Origin: Sycon ciliatum
Taxonomy: Eukaryota; Porifera; Calcarea; Leucosolenida; Sycettidae
Assembly: GCF_964019385.1 (NCBI RefSeq)
Contig: NC_088654.1
Span: 16,248,796-16,312,795 of the forward strand
Length of the DNA: 64,000 nucleotides
Direction: 5' to 3'
The stretch's first letter is position 1, and each line of letters starts with the position of its first letter. Under the pieces are notes generated by a model. It had not been told where the DNA came from and did no database searches. It saw only the letters and a program-made list of their open reading frames with translations. The position numbers were made by a program, and so were the translations under genes. Positions 1 to 11,400 of this stretch are shown here, piece by piece.

Positions 1-559
1 TATTCCACGTGCTCTTTGCCATATATGCCATGTGTTCAAACCAGTCCTGTCAGTCTTATAAGGCGGGGAGTGGAGTCTACTACAGACCATTGATCTAAAA
101 CCGGCACCCTGACCTTTCATTTCTCCTACGTAGAGTGTTGGGCAGCAGTAGTGGAACAACAGGGGTCTGGCCAAATGGGATAATTGACCAAAAATGAACA
201 TTGTCCACGTTTTGAACGAATTGACTGGATCAACTTTTTTCGAATTAAAGTCCGGCCACGACCTGACCGGCTGGGCCAGATTGTACGGCCCTGACCTTGC
301 TGATGACTATAGAAAAAACGATGCACTCTCCCCCTCCCCTACACCCTCTGTCTACTCTTCCCCACTCTTTGGTGCACTGAAGTGTCACTGAAGCCGAGAC
401 CTCAGGTCGGGTGAGGTGCTCAAGTTTCACCACCACTGCTGCGACTGCAGCCACCTTTAACATGCAGTATATTCTGTTCTCGAGGTTCGTGGTTTCTCGT
501 TAAAAGTAGAAAAAAAGCAACCTGCGTCGTGGGACCCCGTGTTACTCCTTTTGCCAAGC
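1..559. other. No recognised gene
   Basis: I see no exon, repeat or RNA gene that I can support here. Upstream exons of the aminotransferase that starts at 1854 probably lie before the window. Confidence 0.4.
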
Positions 560-563
560 TTAA

Positions 564-1414
564 AGGGGAAGTTAAGGCAAAAATTAAAATTTCACCAGTT
601 GTAGTCTTCGGGGTGCTGAGTCGAATGGTCTTGGTCCGAGGAAGCTGAGACGCTCCCTTCCTACTTGAATCCCAATCGAACTCGCGCACTTCCACCGAAA
701 CTGGGTGACTGCGCCCTACTAGATGGGGATTTGTATGTAAAATGTCACTAAAAGCGCCATTTTGTTCTTATAAAAGCACGGATGACCGCGATTGGCCCAT
801 ATGTTGTAGTCTTTTGGACGCTGAGTCGACTGGTTTTGGTCCGAAAAGGCTGCGATGCAGCGTTCCTCCTTTATTCCCAATCGAACATGGTTGAACAAGT
901 GGTCACGTGCTGCTGCGTACGCCAGTCACCTAGTCACCGTGCCTGCAGGGTACAACTTACTAGCCTGTTTGACCTTTTTTGGGTGCAGTCCTGTCACTCG
1001 AGTTGAACCTTGGTGTGAAAGTTGTCACCTGCTGGCGTGGTGACCAGGTGATTTTGGGCACCCAGGAGCACGTGACCGCTTCTTCAACCACGTTCGATTG
1101 GGAATAAAGGAGGAACGCTGCATCGCAGCCTTTTCGGACCAAAACCAGTCGACTCAGCGTCCAAAAGACTACAACATATGGGCCAATCGCGGTCATCCGT
1201 GCTTTTATAAGAACGAAATGGCGCTTTTAGTGACATTTTGCATACAAATCCCCATCTAGTAGGGCGCAGTCACCCAGTTTCGGTGGAAGTGCGCGAGTTC
1301 GATTGGGATTCAAGTAGGAAGGGAGCGTCTCAGCTTTCTCGGACCAAGACCATTCGACTCAGCACCCCGAAGACTACAACTGGTGAAATTTTAATTTTTG
1401 CCTTAACTTCCCCT
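564..1414. mobile_element. TTAA-flanked foldback element
   Basis: Two long inverted arms (about 564-930 and 1045-1414) are nearly perfect reverse complements around a short spacer. The termini start AGGGGAAGTTAAGGC and the element is bordered on both sides by TTAA (560-563 and 1415-1418). A TTAA target is the hallmark of piggyBac-type transposition, but no transposase is present, so this is a non-autonomous foldback element. A second element with related termini and the same TTAA flanks lies at 58263-60775. Confidence 0.75.
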
Positions 1415-1699
1415 TTAAAGCTAAGATGTCCAAGACTAGTGAATTTAGAAATTTGGGCAGGTTTTAGAAAATTGGGGCAGGTATAGCAAAATGAATGGAC
1501 TGTGGTGCATATTTGGTTTGTCGGTATGATGTGCAAACCTATAATGGATGATGGTATCTCTATTTGCCTTTACATCTTCAGTGTGATATCGTTTTGTTCG
1601 GCTGCGGTGTTGAAGACTTTTGCTTTGTGAATCGTATTCATTATGGAAGGGAATGGTGGTATCGAGAACAGACTATGACACTCCTTGTTTTGAAATTGT

Positions 1700-1756
1700 A
1701 TGTATGTGTCTGGGTCTGTGTGCACACGTGTGTGTGTGTGCCTGTGTGGCCGCGCT

Positions 1757-1791
<35 letters not shown>

Positions 1792-1822
1792 ACGCTCGCG
1801 CTCGTGCTTGTGTGTGTGTACA
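1700..1822. repeat. GT-rich microsatellite
   Basis: An interrupted (GT)n tract lies just upstream of the splice acceptor of the first visible aminotransferase exon. Confidence 0.9.
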
Positions 1823-1853
1823 TGTATGGGAATGTTTGTGCACTTTACTGCAG

Positions 1854-4800
1854 GCAGCGTCAAAGCTAGTATATGAGAAGCTCTCAACAGTCTCTTGTCT
1901 TACGCCGGTCAAGCCGCAGGGAGCAATGTATATGCTGGTGAGATTGCTTATATGGGAGTGATAATTATCATAGTTGCAAGTCATAGTTGCAAGTGTACTA
2001 TATCGCTCCCTGTCGGAAGTACAGTTCAACCTGTCTAAGACGACCGCTCAAGGGACCTTCAAAACATGGTCTCTGTTACCAGGTGGTCTCCTTATCCAGG
2101 GTCATTTGACTGGAAATAGCATCCCTTGATCCTGGTTTCAGTGGTCTTCTTTGACAGGTGGTCACCTTATCCGAGTGGTCGCTTTGACAGGTTTTCCTGT
2201 ATGAAACCATTCCCGTTCAAAGTAAGATTGTTTCCGAAAGCTTGAATAGAGTTATACAATTCCATCACTATCTGATGGCTTTTATATTGAGTGGCATCAC
2301 AAACACCCACCTGGTACTCCTTACCGTATGTCAGTGCCTTTAAAGCCATGGCCTAATATTCGAAACACCGCTGCTTTCCTAGCTATTTTAGATGCAAAAT
2401 GACCCACCCACTATGCCATGCCATAAAAGTCAAAGTCTACACAGAAATTTCAATCATTCTAAATCCATTTGTTCACCCTTCCTGCTGGGCTGTACGTTTG
2501 TTAGTCTGGTACTTATTCCTTCATTTTCTACAATTCTTCAAATGTCATTTCATTTACGAAGCCCATAGCTTTATAAGTGAGCCTGACTTTATAATCAAAT
2601 ACACCTCCATGGCTTTTTTTAAAAGGTGCGGACATACGGGTATAAGGACTACACAGTGATGCCATTAGCACATCTAGTAGTGTCCATAGACGCTTGCCTA
2701 TCTGGTGCACGTGAACATATCTCCTCACAGTCACTTGTGCTCCTAATGTACACTCTGGGGAAGTACCATACCTGCCAAGTACTGAGAGTGCTTTTTCTGG
2801 ATCGCCATGGCAAAATCGTGGGATTTGCCTTGGATTTCCGGGACATGTCATCTTTTTTCCAAAACAACCTTTTTCAACTCTTGATGGCACCAACATTTCG
2901 ATAATGGATGATTGATGGTGATCATCGGATCACACTTACGCATGTTGAAGACTCAAAAACGGAGGTTTTTCAGAGACTGCTCATGGAAGGAGCGCTAGTA
3001 GTAGTAGTAGTAGTAGTAGACCCACTGGTACTGCAGGCTATGGCGGTCCGGAATCAATAAGGACAACTACTGGCCTGTAACAAGTCATTTGAAGTGCTCC
3101 AAGTACAATATCAAGCTTGTTTCTTGTATAGTGAATTTCGGGATAATCGACATGAATTTCGGCATCGCGGGAGTTCATCCAAAATTGGGGGATAATTCCG
3201 AAAAAATCTGGATACTTGGCAGGTATGAAGTACACTGTGTGGTATTGAAACCAGAGTCACGTCCGAATGTACCAAAATCGTCCGAATGTACCAAAGTGTC
3301 AACTAACCAAAGGTCAACATTAATTTTATCGTACGGGGGTGAAAGGGCAAGGGTTTGCAGTGTGACGTTATGGATTGCAGTGTGGTGCTGTGGCTCGCAG
3401 GATGGTTCTAGCCATGGTACTAAAGTTTGCGCTTCGGACATTTCTTTGCTTTTTTCCCCAGTGTGCTCAAGCCTCTTGTGCGAGCAAAATAAACATTTGC
3501 TTGCCTGTGTGTGACCTTGGTGTACAATTACTGGCCAGGTTGTTGCAGTTCACACGTATCCGATGCCACGTGGTTGTCACGCTTGTAGACGGATATACTG
3601 TGAACCGTGAAATTATTGCAATGGTCTAATTTCTGCGAATTTCGCGACCGCGTGGAAATCGCGAAATTCAGACAGCGCGAAAGGAGATCCATGAAAGGTT
3701 TAGCAAGAATGCCATTCTGCAATCGCAAAATTAAAACCTCGCAAACCTGTCTGGATTCTGAAAACGCGAACTGAAAACGCCGCAAAAATTTCACGCTTTA
3801 CAGTAGCAAGTGTTTCTTCTGTCGATGCTCTTGTTTGAATCAACCGTGTGGTTGTTCAGCCAGGGCTTGGCTTTAGATTCTCATGCTGCCCAGTCGAGTG
3901 GAGGACCAGGATGCATGCTGATACTTGGTCCGCCCAGTTAAAATTGGCGCTTATCTTCACACTTGTCTCAGGAAAGAAATACGAATATTTGGAGCAAGCC
4001 ACGATCACAAAGCACTATATACATGATTATTTACATGTCAGTAAGCAACTCAGTCGAAAATTCAAGCAAGTTACACATCCTCCTCGCCACTATCGTCGCT
4101 GGAGGAAGAGCTCAAAACGTACGATCCGGACAGCTGCTGCACGGGTCGTGTCATGGCTTGTTCCACTTCTCTTCGTCTCGAATCACGCTCAAAGGCAGTG
4201 CGTGCCTGTCACCTTCCCATCAGAAGCTGAGTGAGACTGCCCGCATGTTGACTGTAAGTGTTATCCCCGTTCGTCGCAATAATGCGTCTTTGTTTGAGAC
4301 AAAAAGGCAACACCATAATCAGTGTCCTTTTTTCAAATCTTGCGCCTCTTGCGCTTGTCGTACTTGCTGATCAGCACCCGTACCCACGCGAGCCGCTGGT
4401 GCTTGAAGATCTACATGCAGCGCAGTGATAGCTTCCGCTTGATGTAGCACCTGTGCGTACTGCACCTACCACGCCGTGCACCAAGCTTTTCGGCTAGTTT
4501 CCTGGAAGTCCTTTGCACGAGTGTTTCTCTCAGGACTTGGCGTTTTCTTTGATTAGCTCCTTTGCCCTGTCCTCTGTGAGCTTCAAAGTGTGTCCGCCGG
4601 ATTGGTCTCACTTACTGGACATATCGACACGAGCTGCAGTTTCTTCGTCAGCGATTTGCTGGTGATAGCACTTCACTAGGCGCTGTACTGTGCAAGCACT
4701 GAAATTCAAGCTCGCGAAGCGCTTTTTTAGCTTTTCTATACCTCCCCGGGGTAAACAATCCTTGCCATCAGACAGCTGGAAGTAGACAGAAACTGTATTC

Positions 4801-6100
4801 TCCATCGCTTTAAAATGCGAACATCCTGACCCATTTTACGGACTCGAGCGGAGGTTGCAGTGTGTTCTTGCGCTGACGGAAGTGTTCGTCGGCGGCAGCT
4901 CCGTCAAAAAGACTCAAACGAACTGATCGCAACTTCTGTGATGGTTTGTGCTGCCATGTCGTCGGATGCAATGGTCAATGGTTAGGTTCGGATGGTGAAT
5001 CGGTGGTTCCATGCCGTGTGGCACAGGCAGAATACCAAAAAACCAAGTGAGAAGATAAGCGCCAATTTTAACTGGGCGGACCAAGTAATATTACTGTTCT
5101 TTCTTGCATTTTCTGTCTAACTGCTGAACTTACTTTTAAACCTTTGGACTGTGTGGCTGAGTGCACGTGAATGTTCCCGGGGATTTCATTCAATGGATTT
5201 GCTTTCCCTTCCCTAGCCATGCTACATGGGTGTTTCCTGATGGCTGACTTTCGTTTCTCCTCTCCAGTTTGGCATCAAGGTGGACCAGCTGGATGGCATT
5301 GCTGATGATCTGCAGTTTGCTCAGGAGCTGATGAGCGAGGAATCGGTGTTCATTCTCCCTGGCTATGTGAGTGTAGCATCGGTGTTGTCACCCTGAATAT
5401 TATAGTGCGGATCTGAGGTTGAAAACTGATCATGAGCGTGGCATTTAACTTTGTTGGAAACGAAACTCGGTACTATGGTGTTCTGGGGTTCTGTGAAAAA
5501 TTGTCCTGTGGGCAACGAAAGCGGGAATCCCCAGTAGTAGGGTACCCATGTTACCCGTGATTAGAGCACGTATTCGGGTGGCGAACCTGATCCGGTAGTG
5601 GGAGTACGGTGCTTTCGCATCGGCGCATGCAAAAAGCACGGCTACGTGCTTACTGTACACTTTCTATGTGGCGCAATTGTACACTCACTGTGCAAACTAT
5701 GTCAAAGAATACCCAATAGGGTACCCGTGCTACCCGGATAGAAATACCTGAACTCGTTACCCTACTAAACCCCTACGCATTGCAGCCCTAGTTGTTGGTG
5801 TATGTGAGCTTACTAGCACCACAGCCGACACCAGGCAACATTTCTCCTTGCATAGGCTCTGTGAACCGAACAAGCATGTTCGGTGAAAAGATTACAGGAT
5901 ATTCTAGCCAGTGCTGCTCTTTTGTGTTGTATTCTCTCCTTCTCTCTCAGATTTTCAAGTATCCCAACTACTTGCGTATTGTCTTGCTGGCACCGGAAAC
6001 TCTCATCTCCGAGGCCATGGATCGCATAGCGGCGTTCTGCCAGCGACGCATGAAGGTCAAGCAAGCGGAGAAGGACAAGAGACAATGGGTGGTACTGTGA
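1854..6100 (+). CDS. TAT: Tyrosine aminotransferase, C-terminal exons
   Basis: Three in-frame exons encode the C-terminal part of a PLP-dependent tyrosine aminotransferase, which transfers the amino group of tyrosine to 2-oxoglutarate in tyrosine breakdown. Exon 1854-1937 (after ctgcag, before gtgaga) reads AASKLVYEKLSTV then PVKPQGAMYML, matching the family block PxGAMYLMV. Exon 5268-5366 contains FAQELMSEESVFILPG, the equivalent of the vertebrate segment ending EQSVxCLPA. Exon 5951-6100 contains KYPNYLRIVLLAPE (the YPNFxRVV block, whose arginine is the conserved one of this region) and ends with TGA at 6098-6100. All junctions are phase 0. The cofactor lysine and N-terminal two thirds must lie upstream of the window. 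Intron 1938-5267 holds three DNA-transposon insertions. The last residues after FCQRRM are a lysine-rich tail not typical of vertebrate orthologues. Confidence 0.85.
2020..2201. mobile_element. Tc1/mariner-type MITE, CAGT...CCTGT family
   Basis: Short element with TA at each end and inverted termini resembling CAGTTCAACCTGTC and its complement at 2180-2200. The interior has repeated GGTGGTC/GACCACC words. Related copies lie at 12556-12735, 22801-22890, 23516-23866 and 38505-38848. Confidence 0.55.
2202..3595. other. Intronic sequence, no recognised gene
   Basis: Inside the large aminotransferase intron. Apart from a (GTA)n run at about 2995-3018 nothing is recognised. Open frames here show no domain signature. 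Confidence 0.5.
3596..3805. mobile_element. TA-flanked MITE (CTGTAAAGCGTGAAATT termini)
   Basis: About 210 bp, bordered by TA. The right end is AATTTCACGCTTTACAG and the left end is a degraded complement. A second copy of the same family at 6791-7023 aligns along its whole length, including the words GCGACCGCGTGGAAATCGCG and GGAGATCCATGAAAGG. Confidence 0.75.
3922..5087. mobile_element. Decayed Tc1/mariner-like transposon
   Basis: Inverted termini of about 35 bp (CTTGGTCCGCCCAGTTAAAA at the left, its complement at 5050-5085) with TA on both sides define a 1.17 kb element in the aminotransferase intron. Minus-strand reading frames between 4411 and 4811 hold remnants of a transposase DNA-binding region. 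Confidence 0.7.
4411..4811 (-). pseudogene. Transposase remnant (helix-turn-helix region)
   Basis: Two overlapping minus-strand frames (4608-4805 and 4411-4611) together resemble the N-terminal helix-turn-helix part of a Tc1/mariner or pogo-like transposase: KLKKRFASLNFSACTVQRLV in one frame, then KLTEDRAKELIKENAKS and SRKLAEKLGA after a frameshift and stops. No DDE catalytic region is visible. It lies inside the inverted termini at 3922-5087, which supports the transposon reading. Family assignment below Tc1/mariner is uncertain. Confidence 0.45.
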
Positions 6101-6109
6101 TACTGGGCT

Positions 6110-7245
6110 TGAGTGCAAGGCTGATGCTTTTGCATGTCCTGTCTCCTGGATGCTGTATAGCCAAGGTCAAGCGAGAGGAGTAGGCCAAGAGACAGAGACG
6201 GACAGGTTGGGGATACTGTGTACGAGTGCAAGGTGCTTCAATGGCCAACTGTCCTGGATGCTCTTCATAGCCCCTGCTATCTACTGTATTCAAGTGTAGT
6301 GTAGATGCTTCGACAGCCATTGCACCCTTCTTGGCTATTCCTTGCTACGACTGTGTTTAAGTTCAATGTAGATCCTCGACGGCTACTGGCAGTACTGCAC
6401 TCCTCATGGATAGCCCCCTCTACCAGTTACGACTGTGTTTCAGTGAAGAGTAGCACTAATTGAGGATAGGATCTGCTGACAGTTAGGCTGTCTGTTACTG
6501 AAACGGAGATGCTTCAACGGGCAATGCACTCCGCATAGTCGGCCCCTTCTGTTGTCAAGATTGAGTGTTAGACTGGCATTGCCCTTCTCCCGCATAACGT
6601 CTGCTCCGACTGTGTTTCAGTGCGGTGGAAGCCGGTAATTCGGAGGCCATTGCAGCACTCCTCGGCGCCAGCCTTTGCTGCTACCGGCTTTGAGTGTGAC
6701 GTGGATGTATTGACGGTACATGTAATTGCACTTCTCCTGGAAGGCCCCTGATACGACCGAGCTTCGGTGCAATGCTGATGCCTCAATGGCTACTGTAAAG
6801 GGTGAAATTATTGCCATGGTCTAATTTCTGCGAAAAATTCGCGACCGCGTGGAAATCGCGAAATTTAGACAGCGCGAAAAGGAGATCCATGAAAGGTTTA
6901 GCAAGAATGCCACGTGTTTAGCAAGAATGCCATTCTGCAATCGCAAAATTAAAACCTCGCAAACCTGTCCGGATTCTGAAAACGCGAACTAAAAGCGCCG
7001 CGAAAATTTCACGCTTTACAGTATGGTAACAGTTAATCCTCGTGGATATAGCCCCTGCTACTGTGTGTATCAGTGCGGTGTAAGCAGAGCATTCATTCCT
7101 TGTGGAAACCATTTGCTACTTTAGAGCCTGTGCTGCTTCACAGTGTAGGGTTTGAATGTGGTGTAGAAGCTTAAATTATCTCAGCTACGACTGCGTTTCA
7201 GGGCTATGTTGATGACTTAACGGCCATCGCACTCCTTGTACCGTC
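6110..7245. repeat. Degenerate minisatellite, unit about 90-110 bp
   Basis: Downstream of the aminotransferase stop codon the words GCACTCCTC, ATAGCCCCTGCTA and CGACTGTGTTTCAGTG recur roughly every 90-110 bp with many changes. The array is interrupted by the MITE at 6791-7023. Its first part would be in the 3' UTR of the aminotransferase. Confidence 0.55.
6791..7023. mobile_element. TA-flanked MITE, second copy
   Basis: Same family as 3596-3805, with better preserved termini: CTGTAAAGGGTGAAATT at the left, AATTTCACGCTTTACAG at the right, TA at 6791-6792 and 7022-7023. It carries an internal duplication of GTTTAGCAAGAATGCCA. Confidence 0.8.
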
Positions 7246-7475
7246 GTGGACGTGGAAATCCAGTCGGAGGTCAAGCGGCCCCAGTGCGCTGGCCATGCAG
7301 TCGTGGGTTCGCATACGATCAACATGTCCACCGTTGCAGGCCCCAGTCATTCGACCGGATTTCCATGTGTAGCCGCTGCTACTCCGATCACCAGTGCATG
7401 ATTGGATCTTTGACTGGTCGTTCTGACCGAGGATTTTTTGAGGAAAATACAAACTGGAATGATGATGAATGAATG
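7235..7475 (+). mobile_element. Possible tRNA-derived SINE
   Basis: The word GTCGTGGGTTCGCAT resembles a tRNA B box, about 45 bp after a GC-rich stretch that could be a degraded A-box region, and the segment ends in a GATGAAT-type tail. No target-site duplication was found, so this is tentative. Confidence 0.3.
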
Positions 7476-8343
7476 ATTTTTTCTTCCCACTTATTCCTAT
7501 TCAGGCTCCATTCCCTCAACTAGCGAATATTAGAATGACGATGTGTACTGCTGACGCTAGCTAATACACATGTCAACAAAAGTTAATGGATTACAGGCAT
7601 CCAGAGACCACTGTACACACAGCAGGACGTTGGCCCTCCCTGTTGTTGTTGTAATCTGACCTGTGAAATTAGTTGTGGGTCTGAATTATGTGAACTCATG
7701 TTTTCCAGGGTCGGCCCTGTTTTTTGGGTCATACTACAGCAGGCCTGGGAGAGGTGGTACATCCACTTAAAAAAAACCACATGCAAAATTGGTTTTTACC
7801 CCCCCCCCCCCTCTCTCCCTGGTAATGTCAACAGGCAAAGCAAGTGCTCCAGACAGAGGAAGCTTGTGCCAGGATTAATGATACCGCAAAGTGAGGGTGT
7901 GGGAAGAAGTAGAAGAGAAAATGAACAAACCGTGACTAACCTTTGTTTTGCGGCTTTCAGGGAGGCATTTTTCGCAAAGGATACTGCCGTTACAGAAAAA
8001 TATTCCGGGCAAGAAAAACAAGGCTGCTGTATTTGGATTCTATAGGTGCGTTGGAGACAGCAGAGTATGTAATAGTTTTACTTGGTGTTCTAGCTTCTTG
8101 ACCAATACAATACATGCATGCACGTACAGCTTGCACTAACCTAAAAAGAGAGTAAATCATGGTCTGCGTTCCCGAGGGCACGCACGCCGCCGCTAACACT
8201 CGGAAAATCCAGCAATCATAGCCCAGGTGTATATCAAATGTACGAAGACCAGCGCTGTTCTGGCCGTGTTGAAATTAGTACTGCACCAGCCTACGAGGAG
8301 AGGGTACGAGTGTCCGGTATTGGCTCTGACAGACGCCATGTGT
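7476..8343. other. Intergenic, no recognised gene
   Basis: This separates the convergent aminotransferase and lectin/ZP genes. It contains a poly-C run at about 7799-7811 and nothing else I can name. Confidence 0.4.
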
Positions 8344-8438
8344 TCAGGCCAGATGCATTGGTGAGAGAATGCTGATGATGCTGACCAAGATGATGGTAGC
8401 AATGTGGAGGCTTGAGTGTGGTGTTGAACCTGCCGAGT
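8344..8438 (-). CDS. Exon 11: hydrophobic C-terminal tail
   Basis: After a strong pyrimidine tract and cacag, the exon in phase encodes DSAGSTPHSSLH, then IATIILVSIISIL and SPMHLA before TGA (8344-8346). Small residues followed by a hydrophobic stretch at the extreme C-terminus suggest a GPI-attachment signal, though a transmembrane anchor is possible. The intron to exon 10 is 6.3 kb and contains a nested transposon complex. Confidence 0.55.
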
Positions 8439-11400
8439 CTGTGCAGGAGGAAGAAAGCAACGAGGAGCGAGAATGAGATTCAATCGAGGGGACCTTGCAA
8501 AGATGACCCTGTGGTGAATGGACACCTTGAAATTCAGGTCATTTCACTCAGGACATACCGGGGCTGAAGGAAGAGTTTCGCTTAGTTACCCAGACACTAT
8601 ACACAGCTGAGGGGATTATTATTGCTTTCATCAGCAGGAAAAAATGGATCTACACTCATACCTCGTTTATCCGAGCGGTTCGAGACCGGGCACTGCCGGT
8701 AACTTCAAAATCTCCATAAACCCGAATCACATACATTTTGATATTACATGTATAGCCTTTCCCCAGCAAAATGTACATGTACATAATATTATATGTACTC
8801 AATCTGCGGACAGAACTGTTTCGTCCTTTGTGGACTCGTCAGCGCAGCACAGAGGAAATGAGGCCGAACCTGATAGCAATGGAAATAAAAATTTCCAATC
8901 AGGCCCGAACGTACCTTGCCAGAGTGCTCAAACTGACAAGTCAGTGAGCTCTGCATAACGCAAACAGCAAAGGCACTACCCCACGCAAGAGTGCTCAACT
9001 GCTACAAGAGCAGGAGCGAAATACTCAATCTGCGGACAGAACTGTTTCGTCCTTTGTGGACTCGTCAGCGCAGCACAGAGGAAATGAGGCCGAACCTGAT
9101 AATAATAATAATAATAATAATAATGACAGTTCGCATTTCACTCATTGCATGAGGTCAACGCATCTGTTAACAATTTCGAGCCAAGCAGCTCTATCAGAAG
9201 CAGATTGCACAGCATCCAGAAGCGACAGATTAATGCATTGTAAGTCTTTCTTGACAACGTCGATCCATCTCAGACGTGGTCGTCCTCGGGGTCGTCGTAT
9301 GTCTGTTGTGTTGATCGACATCAGGAGGGCTTGGAAAGAGGACGATTCTTCGCCTTCCCTCACTACATGGCCGAACCACAGCAGTCTCCGTTGCCTGCAG
9401 ACTTGGGATAGTGGGGTCTGCTCGGTTCTGGCATACAGCGCTGTGTTCGAGATTCGTTGTGGGTACGTGATACCAATGATGGTACGTAGTTTCTTCCGGT
9501 GCCATACATTGACGACGTCGGTTAAAGTTTGCGATAAGGTCCAAAGCGCACAATTATACAGCAAGACAGGCAATATCAGGCAGGAAAACATACACAGCCT
9601 GGAATTCAGGTTGTGGCGTTTCCATGGAATGCCTGCAAATGCCCGATTTGCAGCAGACACTCTGGCTGCTATGTCTTCTGCTGTGCCTAGCATACTCCCC
9701 AGCAGCTTCACCGATTTCCAGGAATCATCTTCCTTGGTCACAGTGAAATATTGAGTTTTTGCCACGTTCAGCTTCAGATTGTCATCCGAGAAAACGGGTT
9801 CACACACACGGACGGTTTCTTCCACAGATGATCGCTCGTTCTGATGGGCAGTGGTGTCGTCTGCGTATTGTGTGAAAGTTGCTGGTAGGTCTGACGCGGG
9901 TAGAGCTTGCTCTCGGATCTTACGCATGGAACCTTCGGCGTAAGTTATAAACATTATTGGTGACATTGGGTCACCCTGGACGACGCCGATGTTTGTTGGA
10001 AATGGTTTGCTTAGTTGTTTACCAAGCTTCGTGCGAGCTGTTGTGTTTGATACTAGGACTGCAGTGGTGGACGTTGGTGCGCCAGCAGTGGCTAACCTCT
10101 CCAGAGCAACCTGACGAATGACAGTGTCAAATGCACCGCTGAAGTCCAATAGTGCCGATGAATATGACCAGTCGCCAAGTAGTGCGCGCTCACACATCGT
10201 CCTGGCGTAAAAGACACCATCCGTGGTCGATCTGCCAGGGCGGAAACCAGCTTGGCTCTCTGCCACATATGACTGCACATGGAGTGTGTGTCGTCGAGTG
10301 AGTATTGACGTCAAGATCTTACGGACGACGGAAAGGAGCATAACGGGGCGGTAGCTTTTTGGATGTCCTAGAGGCTTGCCGGCTTTGTAGATGGGAACGA
10401 TGAGGCCGCAGCGCATGTCGTCAGGACAGTACTCTGTAGCTTGAACAGCGTTGAAGAAATTCGTCAGCCAGGGTGCGAAAAGGTTTTTAGCTGACTTCAA
10501 AGCATCAGCACTGATACCATCAGGACCGACAGCACCACCAGACTTCTGCTTGATAATTGCAGACCGTACTTCTTCGATTGTGAATGGATCTTCCTCATTC
10601 GATTGCTGCCTGAGGTCGAGTGGCTGGCCATCAGTGTAAAATACCGATTCATAATATTCATTAAAGGCATTAAGATTCCATGAGATGTCTGCCATGATTC
10701 TGCCGTCTGCGTCAGCAAGACGCACAGGCGCAGCCTTCTTCCCAGAGCGTAGTTGGCGTAAGTTGTTGATGGCGTTGAAGTAGGACCGTGGGTCAGGGCG
10801 TAAAGCATCTACTTCAACAGCCTTACGTTGCCAATATTGCTCGCCCTCCTTCTGTAGTATCCTTCGAATCTCGTGGAGTTTTGCAGATCTTTCAATCTTT
10901 AAAGCTTTACGTTGCTCTGGATCAGGTTCAGCGTTTATGCGGCAGTGCAGATTCTTCTGTTCAGTGGATAAGGATGCAACGCGAGGGTTCGTGCTTGCTT
11001 TCGGAGCAGAACCAGTGGGCACTTTCCCGAATGCTTCCTGCGCTGCATCATGCGTAGCCCAGACGAATCCACGCCATGCCTTATCCACGGAGGCATTGTC
11101 GATGTTTGCGGAGAGTGGAAGCAGAGAAGGTAACTTCTCCTTGAGACGGTCGCAGAACAGTTTCGACGATTCAGCGGTTGGACGGTTATAGCGATTGAAA
11201 CATGGGTCTTGTTGTTTGACGGTCGGATGGACTTTAGAAAGTGCGATGCCAAGAACTGCAATAACAGGGTGATGATCAGAGCGCGTGGTGAAGCCTCCAA
11301 ACGATCTTGCATCTAGAACCGCGGCCATGGTGGAACGTTTTACTATCACGTAATCTATCATATTCCGCACAGGCTTTCCATCCGCATGCACTAAACCATC

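Noticed and set aside
2528..2904. Overlapping 92-122 codon frames on both strands
   Set aside because: No domain signature, no splice context matching the aminotransferase, and mutual overlap.
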